Shown one piece after another: positions 13,201 through 25,200 of a stretch of DNA of 64,000 nt. The DNA comes from Amblyomma americanum (lineage: Eukaryota; Arthropoda; Arachnida; Ixodida; Ixodidae). A program made the position numbers and the translations under genes. The DNA is taken from contig NC_135505.1 of the NCBI RefSeq assembly GCF_052857255.1, positions 65,512,149 through 65,576,148 on the forward strand. Reading direction: 5' to 3'. The notes beneath the pieces are model-generated. The model had not been told where the DNA came from, made no database searches, and worked only from the letters and a program-made list of their open reading frames with translations. How positions within the stretch are numbered: position 1 is the stretch's first letter; every line of letters begins with the position of its first letter.

Positions 13201-16200
13201 GACGAGAATCTTTGCACTGATCAGTGGTGAAATTTCAATTGTCATTGCGTTACCTGACTAACAGTGTTCAGGTGTTGCTTCTATGTCATGTGCCAGGCTA
13301 ACCTTCGGTTCCGCAGCATGGTCCAGCCCAGAGTGCAGTTACGGATCGTCGGAATCACCGTAACTAAAGATGTAAGTGAACTTCTTCATGAACTATATTT
13401 CGGACTTACGGCAAAGTGCTACTATGAGAAATTTAGGAAGCATGAGCAGCGTGAAGAGAAGAAACCAAGATGCTACTTAGCGTGTGTATAAACAATTGTT
13501 ATTATACATGCTGTGCCATGAGTGACTGTTCTACCATGTCTATCTTTAAAAGGTTAAAAAGAACAATTTGGCCTTGAAATTTGCGGTATGAAAAGGTAGA
13601 CAATAGTGGCAAGAAGAAAAAGTGATTATTTTGCAAGGCCGTTTTGATTCTGTCGGGAGTTACTTGTGCCCCGCCACACTTCCTTGCCTAATTTTGCTCA
13701 TTGTAGTTCGTTATATTTGGGAATTCAAAGATATGCTTTCTTACTCTCTCTTTTACATACTTAGAATATACTGATCTCCTAATGCTGCATTTTATTATAC
13801 GCGAGCGAGATCAACGCAGTCAAGGAATAAGAACTGCCAATTATTTCCAATTATTTGTTTTAGTCATTGAAAATTTCCTTTTTTAAACGTTTTCACACCT
13901 CACAAGTGTATTGCTACCTGAGGCTCCAGATCAGTAACTATTATAAGACGTACGATTTCATAAAGTGAATTGCATGTTTACTAGAGGGCAGAAAGTTTGC
14001 TGAAGGCCGTTATGGTTGTGATAGAGAAGACCGCATTTGAAACGAGCTACGTAGTCAGTGGATAACAACCGTTTATTACTTACTATAATAAGCTGTTCAT
14101 AACTCATACTTCCTTGTTTACAGGTTTCACTTCATATTTCATCCCTCTGCTTATTTTGATCCGCCGCGGTGGCTCAGTGATTACGGAGCTCGGCTGCTTA
14201 CCCGAAAGACGGGGGTTCGAACCTAGCGGCGACGGTCGCATTTCGATGGAGGCGAATGTTACTCGTGTACTCTGCGATGTCAGTGCACGTTAATAAACAG
14301 CTGGCGGTCGAAATTTCCGGAGCCCTTCACTACGGCGTCCCTCACAGCCTGAGTCGCTTTGGGACGTTAAACCACCTCAGCCAAAATCAAATATGCATCT
14401 TTAACGTGCAGAGTGCAACGTTTGTTTCGAAATACATACAGTAGCTTAAGCTAACACAAATTTCAAGGTAAGGAAGAATGAGGTTTAGCTGCGTTTTCAA
14501 GGCTATTTCGATCGTCATTAAATTCAGTAAATTAAATTTTGCTTTTCGTAAATACGTTACTAGCCTGCAATATATGCGATCGTCTTTGTGTATTAAAAAA
14601 AACAAAACCTTCATGGGGGCAACTTTTCTTGAGAACAGTGAAGATGTAGGGGTAAGGTGTCTGCTCGAATATGGTTGTATTCATATTTATTGGGCACAAC
14701 ATGCAATATTGTTGCAGGATTTAAGTAACCAATTCAATTCTCTAAAAGTCGAATGCTTTGAAAACCAAGTGATAGCTACAGATTCACTTCCTGAGCCAGA
14801 TTCCAACTTCTTCAAAGTGCTAAAACTCTTCGTGTGGTGGCCAAGAGAAAAAAGTAGTAGTTATCACAATAAAGAAAAAGATACAATGATTTGTTAATAC
14901 GAAATGAAATTAGCGCTAAATACCATACTATTAGCGGTAAATAACATACTCCAGGTGTATACCAGAAGAAGTGCTGTGAGAAAGCGATGAATAAAATAGT
15001 ACCCTGACGCGGCGCAGCACTTGGCTGGCCACACTTTACCTCCATCGATGTGAAGCCGCGAAAGCACAGAACTTAAGTTTGGAACTTGGGCTGGTAGCGC
15101 GATCTACGTGCGGCCGAGGAACGAAAGAAAGACGATACGTGCTAGCAGCGGAGGTCAAGACAGACTGACGTTATTTATAAAAAGGAAAACGCAACCAAAA
15201 AGAGTCATAGGAAGGAAGAGATGGACCTTCCCGGTAATGTATGGTCCAGTGAGCCGGCCATGACAGGCGCGTGCTTTTTTTTTTAGTTTTCGTTAATAGC
15301 ACGAAAAATCTATCAATAGCTACATTATTTCAGGCAGGAAACAGGCCAGAAGGACCCTCCCTAGAGTGCGGAGAAATGGCTTCAAGACCCGATATTGGCG
15401 CTCATATGCCGCTGTCACTGAGGCTTAACTGCGTGGCGGTGCACAACCACTGTCGTTGCAGTGTCGATTGCTAAAAGTTGAAACCCTAATATTTTTAAGA
15501 AGGCGTGTCGGAAGGTCGGCTGTAGCTGCTGCAGCAAGTTTACGGGCTCTCAATGGGATATCCAGATGTTGGCTTGGTGTTTTTCTCTTCATCGAAAAGT
15601 TCTCTGACGAGTCTGACCGCCCAAGAGTGGAGCATTTCTGCTGCGCTGAAGCCTCGGTCCTCTTTTAAGATCAAGCGCAGAACTGAGAGCACAAAGAGAC
15701 CCTTTGTTCCTAATGATACAGCTCGAGTTCTGCAGGGAGCTGAACTCTGGCCTCCTTTCGCTGCAGTCGGTCCACCCTGCGGCTTCTTGACACGTTTTTT
15801 GCCGTAGTGTGTTATAGGCGTGACTCTGGTGTCCTTGAAAGGGTGCAGAAAACAGTCCCGCGGAATTGCTTTCCAGGATAACTTTTCGGCCACAGTGGAC
15901 ACCCAGTGCGCGAAACTCTCCTCACCGTAGGTTCTTGTTCCACGGCTTCAACGGGGATATTCGTGACAGGATTTGCTTGTGGCTACCGGTAGTATCTTTC
16001 TACGCACGTGAACATTTATGTGAAGCCTTAAAACTGGGCCAAGGGCCCTAGTGGGTCCTCGTGGGTATGTTCGCAACGGTGTTCAGGGCGTCGAAATCTT
16101 TGACGAGCCGTCCGGCTGTGGCAAATGAGCTTCACGGACGTTCAATTCTGGCGCATTTGCGCCGAGCTCAGAACATAAGCCTTATCCTAGTCTTAAAGGA

Positions 16201-19200
16201 AGCGCTCAGTGATGAATCGCTCGTTGTCGCGGATGCCAGGTTAGCTGATGCCGTGCAGTGAATCAGAATGTACTCCTTGAAAATTCAGTGGGACGAAAGG
16301 TTGCAGATTTGATTTCGATGTTTCAAGCAACACCGTTTGGTCGAAAAACGCGCTGGTCGAAAAAAATGGCAGAAACAATCTCGTGTGTTATATACAAGGT
16401 CATTTCGGAACTAGGCTTTTTGTTCCTGTATTTGGAATATATTGCCGCCATCCTTTGTAGTGTTCTTTCCTTCTAAAAATCTGCCGCCACGCCGCTTTAT
16501 CACTTTCTGCAGTGAAGACGCGATCAGAATTATCTAGATTGATCGCAGCCAGGCGGAGCCGATTAAACCTCGTTCCAGAATTTTCTAGGTACTTTGCATA
16601 CAATATCTCGAAAGTTCGCTGTCAGCATCAAATTGAGCACTGCCGCAGCAGGGGACATACTGTTCGACGACCGCTGAACACGCTTGTCGCTACGCCACCC
16701 CGAGTGCTTCATTCAGTTCATTGTGGGCGCAAGTCCATCCAAATAAAAGTTTTGTTTAGAAGCCATCTTCGCTGTCTTTCCGCTCTCCGGATAGCAGTCA
16801 CCACCACGTGACAATATCTGGGTATCGAGCACTAAACCGGACGAGGGCGACCAACTCCTCCTCGAGGGCCTCGAAGAGCACGGTTGAAGCCCAAAATTGC
16901 ATGTTTGTAGAAGAAATCATCAGGGTCCTAAGTCACTGCGTCATTTTTCAATGTATTATGACACTGCATTCGCAATCGAGGTTCTTTTCACCCAAACTCC
17001 CTACCGGAATATTCAACAGTTCCGAACATCATAAATTTCTACCGGCGATATATCCCTTCCTCTTCGAATTTCCCCGATCGCTGACTGACCCACTCCGCGG
17101 TGCCTAAAAAAAACATGCACGCCCAAATATTTATTTAAAAACCTCCGCAGCGCCAAAAAAGGCATTACTGCAGGGGGGATATAATACGTATCAAAATTTT
17201 GAAGTGCGTTTCTCGGACCATGATACTTTCAAAGAACTCATGTAACAGCAATGATACAGAAGAAAAACTCATGCACGAGCACAGAGTTATTAACGGAATG
17301 TTGATATGCATTCTATTGAAGAAAAAATGCACGAAACTCCCATTGAAGCATGGTCTCTTTCTTCACCCCTAGCTGGTCGTTGCCGTTACACTCCATCCTA
17401 GAATTAAATGGCAGCGCTACCAAACCACTACTTCCTCAGCCAATGAGAGCTGCACATTCAACGTGTTCCTCCGCCTAGTCGTCTGCATCTCGTTTGCTCG
17501 CGGCATACAGAGATATGGTTAAGAAGTGCATGAATCGACGCTTTCTGCGTACTAAAAGCGTATGCACGCTCACGTATAGGATAAACGGAAGTTTTTTTGC
17601 GGGTAGTTAGGCCATTCGTCAAATTTGCTCTCAGTTCAGCATATGCAATTCAATTAGCAAAGATACATAATGGTGGTTAGGCGCCGGTTTGCGTGCCTCG
17701 CCTTTTTCCTGGTCTGTGTGTGTTTGCGCTGTTTAATCATCATTATGTATCACCACCAACAAGCCCAATCTGCAGTTCTTGTATAGCAAGGATATTCGGC
17801 ATAGCGGCTTTAGCTGGTTGTTACAATGAGAAGTGATTTTCTGAACAAACCGAAGCTGCTCATCAGGAGCACAAGCCGCAGAATCGCCTCTCTGAATAAA
17901 TATAAAACAAGCATATCGCTCGTATGTTTCGTTATAGGCGAGATGAGGCGAAGCAAAAGCTCTATGCCCCATTTATGACCAGTGAGCGTATTGAAAGTGG
18001 CAGTAACATAGACGAATTTCGTCCGAGGCGAGGGGTCATGAATCCAATGGCACCGCTATTCTGGAAGTATGATTTAGAGCACGCAATAATCACGCACGCT
18101 AAGCTCGGGAAATAGCGTACATCAAAGCTAAGAAATACCGCTTAGAGCGTTCACGCTTTAAAACACGCTATCCAAAAGGCCCTAATGTCTATTTTATGCT
18201 GGCACTACACTCCACAGCGTCAGAACGTTGCCTCTGCGCTCATGGCAGCTTTGGTAGCGCTGCAAGTAACTACAAACGAGACTACACGACAAATGAAAAG
18301 CGCATGAAGCCTCTGCTTTGTCTGAAGATGCCCGCACCTCAAAGTTTTTGCGATATCAAGTGCCAGGTCTTCAGATTACTTCGGAATTTTTCAAGATGAT
18401 AGGCTTCGCCCGTACGCGTCGTTTCACGTCAGAGAGAGTGGGAGGTGCAAACAGGCTAATGTTTTTGGTCTGAAAGAGGTGACAAAAAATAATTCGTCCT
18501 ATTTAATGGCATTGAAAAGCTTTCTTTTTCAGCTTTTTACAGAGTATATAGAATGACGCCATTGCCAGAAAAACATAAATCACGGCGGTAGCGCTCTATC
18601 GGCAGCCGCCTGTTCTTCGCCGTATGAATGCAGCACGGCTACGGTGCCATGGCGTCCTGCCGTATTGGTACCAGCCGTCCGATGTTCGCTGTGAAAGTTC
18701 GCTCCCTGTAGGCTGCCGTTCACGCGCGCAATCTTGGAAATCTCTGAGCTGTGTCTGTATTTTGGAAGCCTGCTTGACCTGAAAAAAAAAAACTAAAATC
18801 TAATACTTTGTGGCCGAAAGTGCGTTTGGAACCCGGGGCGGCGCGAACAGATTATTTTTGCTGGCTAAAAGATGGTTGGTTGGTCTCACGAAAATATGGC
18901 GCATATCCACCACGGGGGAGCGGTCAAACCGCAGACGGTGAACTGCAAGAAACAGAAGCGTTTTGGGAAAAAAGCAATATAATATTATTAGGTTATTGCC
19001 TGAGGGATTGCACATAGGAACAATAGGAGTGGTACTACACAATCGTCGCGTTTTTTGCTTTATTAGCTGAAGTTTATATACCCTGACAAAACATTAAAAA
19101 AACATCAAAAGAAGGTTTAGACGAAAATAAGAACTTTTGCCAATAACAACCAACCAGCAGGACTGGCTTCAGGACCGTCGAGCATCCCGTGTCCGAAAAT

Positions 19201-22200
19201 ACCATTCCCCCACTGTGGTTTAGATTTGGTTATAATGCGCAACTTCCACCAGTGCGCAGTGAATCGGAACACCAAACACAATTTTTTCTCCAACACTGTA
19301 AAGTGCTGCATTCATTTAGCTGGTAGTAACGGATAATTTGAATCAAAGTCGCTATTTGTTTTCTTCCAGGTTAGCGACGAGCCTTACATCGTCCATCTGG
19401 AGGGTTATAATCATACTAAAAATATTCTCTACGAAGAAACAGTTCAGAAATTCAACGCATTTGTTCTCAACCATACGTACTTTGCGGACGCCGACATTGT
19501 ATTCCTTCTCACAGGGCAAGTGAAATTATGCGCAGCCTTTCAACTAAGCTTTAATTATATCTATATTGCTTCAGGTTGGTCACTTAGCAACGCGGACTCT
19601 AGGAAGTAAATGCAGTGGGATGTAATGTAGGTAAGCGCTCTGAAATAAAAGCGTTCAGCTGACATTGTGTTTCATCTCTTCTTCGCACGCCCGTCGTATT
19701 TTTGCAAAAAATCAGGCTACTAGCAGGGTGTTCAATTTCGGCAGAACTAGTGTCATAAGCCAAAAGTGCTGCATTCATTATAGCTTGTAGTCTGGAAAGT
19801 CGTCTTCCAGTTGCATCAGACTATCAGCCGAAATATGAATGCCTCTTGATTGAATGGAAAATATGCCGTTAGGCTCACCTCTATTGGAGAAGTAAATGAC
19901 GTCATTGAAAGATGTAGACCCTAGTTTTCCTCGCTTACTTTGCGTTCAATCTTTACATTTATTGCATGGCTGACCTCCTTATCTCTTCCTTGCTTTCTAA
20001 ACTCTATGTACAGCAACAACAGGTTAATTTTTCCTATCTAGACGAGCACTTGGCTATTTATTTCAGTAGCATTCTCTGAGGCCAGGATAGTGCATGTTTT
20101 CAAGCTGGAATACATTTGTAGCGCCAAACATAAAAGGGACAGGAAAGGAATTTAATAGGCGTTTTAAGTGTTGCGCTACAAGTATTCCGCCCTGGTCATC
20201 CATGAAGCCTCTATCTTAGTCTTATGAAACCCTTAGATATACACAACAGGCTTTTATCGTAAACGATTTTATCTTCCCAGTTGGCTTATATTTTTAAGAG
20301 AAAATGGTACTGAAAGGTATTACAGTCCATAGCGTCATAACTTTACAAAATAAAGCCAGCGCTGTCAACCACAAAACGCGAGAAAGGCTTAATGCAGTAA
20401 CGGCCAGGTAGGTACATATGAGGGCTACTATTGGCTAAGTGCATACGGCTCATGAAAGCTTATGTTGTGTTTTACAGATGTACGCTGCGTCTTTTTAGCC
20501 CTGAGGAGGACGGAAGGGTAGAAAACTAAGTGCAAAAACAATCCGTGGAGGCTTTCGGAGCTTGACAGAGGGTCATATTAAGATAGTCACTGAAAGCAAT
20601 TTAGCTGTTTGTCCGCAGCGTGAAGACCATTGGTCTCTCACCGCTTCGCTGGCTAAGTGATCCGTGATGGGTTTGAAATTCAATACGATATACTGAGGAT
20701 ACTAGTCTGCGACATTTAAAGTATCTGCAGGTTACTGACCCTCGAAGAAATGGCAGGTCTTACTCTGTCCGCTGCCTGTTTTATCTTTACACCATGAAAC
20801 CTTATTCCTTGAAAATCTTTTTGCATTGAACTGCAAAGAGAAAGGCTGGACGAAAACTTATGGCTTCACAGAATGAGAAACATCATACTATTGGCACAAT
20901 GAAAGTCTTTAAGACTGTAGAGGAACGTCTGAAGAGCTTCAGGAGCGGAGTGTAGAGTAGCTAAATTGCGGGCCCCTATTGGCTGTGTTATGGCAACCAG
21001 TTTACAGGAAATGAAAACACTGGCAAGAAAATTCAACGAAAAACAGGCACGTCCTCTTCGAAATAATTGCCATACCCTACAAGAGTTATTTATTAGCTCA
21101 TGTAATTGTTACCAGACCAACTATGCCTTTTTCACGGTAGCTGACGCGTGACGATAGAAGTCATATGTTTCTACGCCTCAGGAAAATGTGCCGGCTCTTA
21201 AATGATAGCATCCTGACGAGTTCTCCAGTCCTGAGCCAAAAAGCGTCGATTTCAGCGACGTTTAAACGATCTCTTAAGGAGGCTGTCAAAAACAGTACGG
21301 TATTCCTGGGATGTTCATGACTGGCGCTTCATGAATATGCTCTAGCAAATTTTTTTTTAAATAGGTTTTGTTGAGGTTGTGCTATTTGAATTGAAAATGT
21401 TCCTTTCAGCGACGGCGCGTCTTTCCATCTCCGCTCATCACTGTTTGCATGCTCAAAGAATGGCGTGCCTCTGCCGGCACGCGCCGATTCCCCGGGGTAC
21501 AGTCAACTTTCTGACTCACCGGAGCGACGCTCCTGACTGGCGGCCGCCATGGTAGCTGCGTGACGCCTGAAAGAATATAAACCAATAGCCATCTCTGCAC
21601 AGAAGGGCGCACTAGTGTGCGACGGAGAAGAGCACGAGCATGAAAAAGTCGCCGGAAAGGGCTCGCCAACTGTCGCGCGCGATTGTGGGTTCTCTGCTGC
21701 GTGTAGAAGTGCACTACTTGGCTCAGGTGTTGATGAAGAGAGTACGAAGTTATTGAGCGGGTTATGTGCTCTCCTTATAACGTGTTTCAGAGCGCCTTTA
21801 AGCACCCTACTGAATATGATTTTTATATTTGCAGTCGCGCTGAAGCGTCTTCTAAGGCAGTTGCGATTTGAAATGCGCTGGCGCTACCTGTTGGAGAGGA
21901 TGGTTTGTATGCTTCCTAAAGGTGGCACCTCCTAACTTTGCGAAAACAAAATCGGCAGTGTTTCCCTCTCTATACGGGCCAGTGCAAAAATGGAAGCAAG
22001 CTTAAATCAGTTTTTAAGATTTCAGCATTTGACGTGTTTTAAATACTCCGTGTTCACGTTGATGTGCATGTGATATGCACAAACAGGTTAATGGAAGTAC
22101 CGGAAAATTGCCACTGCCACATGGTGCACCTCAGCATAATTTATTAGCATTTTTATTTGGGTCTAGCATATTGCATGAGAGACTCCGATCATGACGCCTC

Positions 22201-25200
22201 GTAGAAGCATGTGAAACATTTCTACTCCTATAATATAGCATTTGTTTGTGCGGGCTTAAACAAATTTTGAACAAATTTACAAGGTGCGGCTAAAACGACA
22301 GTTCATTTTCCAGAAGAAATATGTCGCGGTGGAAAGACGGGACGCTTCACCATAGAACAGGAGGTAAGCGTGATTTCTTTGGTATGCTTTGTCTTCTAAA
22401 TAGGCATTCGGATTAAGGGTGCCAGAAAGGTTTGCTGTGTCCAAAAACGCTTTGAGAATACAAACATTTGTTCCTAATATTCCTTAAGCAATATACTATA
22501 CATATTTAAAGGACAGAGTACTAGATTTCCAGCAGATGTTTCTTTTTTGTGCCTATCACGCATACAAATGCTTTGGCTCTTCCAACTTGTGAACGGTTAT
22601 TGAGTATGTCTGCTGTATTGGCAAACCCGCCTCAGCCTCCTGAGAGGCTACTGCAGAATGCTGAATTATGTAAATAGGATACCTCAATACATCTACTGTG
22701 TAATGATTTTGCGAGGTGTGAGTTTTTAATAAATTTGGGGCACTATCTGAATTTCCAGCCAGCTAAATTTTAAGAAACAGAACTTGAAAGGTAACACTAT
22801 GCAGGCCAAACACCTTGGATTTGAATGTGGACAGTTTATTTTAACGACGAATGATGTTGCTTCTAACGCGAGAAAGACTGGATTACAGGAATTTGTAAAG
22901 TTTATTTTCATGTTTACTGAACTTCTGGGGATCTTTCTTGAATTCTTGAAATATGTGTGCTTCAGTTTGTAGATATTTAAAGTGTGCCTGAAAGCCACCG
23001 TACATTATTCTGGTCTTTTGTGGAAGTCGCTGGACTACGCTCTTTCTGCATTTCAGTTTTTTCCTGTACATCGGGCCGAAGCGAAACTTGGGGTACAGGA
23101 CGTTGTAGTTGAGTACCTGGGATTCGTTCACACAACGTGGGCCTTTTTGACGTGCGTTGACATCGCACTGCACGCGGGCGTTTTAAAGCGGCAGCATCAG
23201 AGCGGTCGTTTGGAGGAAAAGCTGTAAGCATCGTCACACTAATTCAGGATTAGCCGAGAGGGTTCTAATGTCAAATTGTACCTTCAAAAGGAGAGTCAGT
23301 AAAACTCCAGTAAAATCCTTACTCAGAGGCGATAGCCGAAATGTCATTACATGAGAGGATGTAAATTAAGTTAGTTACGTTACGCTGAAAATAAAATTCG
23401 GGTAGTAAGTTCGCAACAAAACCCATTACGCTGTGTTGTGATTTAAATAGGCTTCACTAGGCCGCTGAGGCACGCTCATCCGACTTGGTTATGGAAAGAC
23501 CTTGCGTGTCTTGTGGTGTCTCACGTGGCCCAGTACGCCTACTAATGTAGGCCTACATATGTAATGAGTACGTGTAGTTAGATATGGGCAATAATTAAAG
23601 AGACAGTTGGAAATAATCATTAATGTGGACGCGTCAAACACTTAGGGTGGAGTAAGGTGTCTCTAATTTTTGAACGTCGTATCCAAGAAAATATTGCCAC
23701 CGCGGCCGAGGTAGAACTGGAGAACTACGGATAAGCTACAGAATGAAAAAGCGGCTCATGCAGCGTGGCGCATCAAATTTAAAAGAATTAGTGTGTGTGT
23801 TTGCAGAAATACTTTGTGAGGTCTTCTGTATGCGTAGTTTGTTTAATATGACAACTTACCTATTGTTCTGCGCATTCAGACCTTTAATGTGTATTTTAAA
23901 AGCCTAGCATCTCTCTGGTTCATTCTCGGAATTTGTTTTTTACTCGATCTCGACATTCTCTTTCATAAACCGAGGAAAGAAAGCACATTGTTTCTACGCT
24001 TGTTTACATTGTTAGTGATGGTCAACAGCCAAGCCTAATTTCCACAGTTCGGATCATCAGATATTTCTTTTATAGGATTCGCCTATCTTGGAGGAGTGTG
24101 CACCAAGTGGAAAGTGGGTATGTCAGAAGAGAGAGCTCAGAGCTTCTACGGTGTCTACGTGTACGCCCACGAACTCGCGCACAGGTGAGCTGAGGAGAAT
24201 TCACTCCTGCTATACTAATTTGCGGGGATTAGCGTTCCAATGTCTTTAATTTTGTCGCCATTAGAAACTCTATAATGTAATTTGATTAGACATAAGTGCA
24301 ACTGTGAAACAGAACGCTGAATTCTTCAAGACACTGCTATCCACGATTGGTTAACAAATAAACATTAATAACTAATTGATTTAAATTACTACCTTTGTAA
24401 TACATGAAAAAGATGTTTCATGGTTTCTTAAACATGGCAGGTGCGTTGTCACACTTGGCATATAATCCTCGTTGCAGCATAAGTTTGTACAAATTTAAAG
24501 GAATACAAACACCTAATTTTGGTGGCATGTTTTCTTCTTTATAATTATGCGGAAGAATCTACTACGCATGAATCACCATGTGATATTTCCCTGCAACCGT
24601 TAAATAATTTATAATTGATTTCTTTTTCTGTCGTGCTTTCTCGGTTTTGGTTTCAACAGCCGAACGATGGTTGTGACGTCAAAGAGTGCTTCTGTGTCAC
24701 GTGAGGCATAGAAAAACTTGCATATAATCGCTGCTTCGTCTATTTAATTTGCTGCGGTGCTGAAGCCAGCCTTCCTCAAGAGTTTAAATGACAATGGTTG
24801 AGGAAGGAGTGAGTATACTGCAGATTTTTCACGTCTCACGTGAACTGTAAGTACACGTTGACTTCACAGTCCTCATTCGGCAGCAGAAACCGAAACCGAA
24901 AGAGGAGGAGAAAAATATGCGATTTTAAATTTTTCAGCGGTCCTAGAAGATTGCCAGCTGGTAATCCATTCATAATAATGCCTTACGCATCAATGCAAAC
25001 AAAAAAACACGCACCCAAAATTTAGGTGTCTATACTCCTTTAACAAAAAATTTCTCCGGTATCATCGATTTCAGACGTTATTGGCGCACTTAATCGTGAA
25101 AGATGGGGGATTAACTTGAAGCTGGCTGCAGTGAATGGCATGGAATTAACTTTGACCACATACATAGATTTTTTTACCAGCACGAACAATGAGTGCGCAA

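Larger units (their letters stand above)
13372..19369 (+). other. Metalloprotease intron of about 6 kb
   Basis: It contains the best SINE copy (14161-14390), a coding-like minus-strand relic (15540-15960) and a solo LTR with target-site duplication (16443-16813). The remainder shows no recognisable feature. Confidence 0.75.

Noticed and set aside
14161..14235. tRNA gene
   Set aside because: A and B boxes are present, but the flanks do not form acceptor and anticodon stems and the sequence continues into a SINE body also present at other sites.
22883..23237. Minus-strand coding-like patch with cysteines
   Set aside because: No signal peptide, no consistent splice sites and no family match; overlapping frames are open in the other direction.
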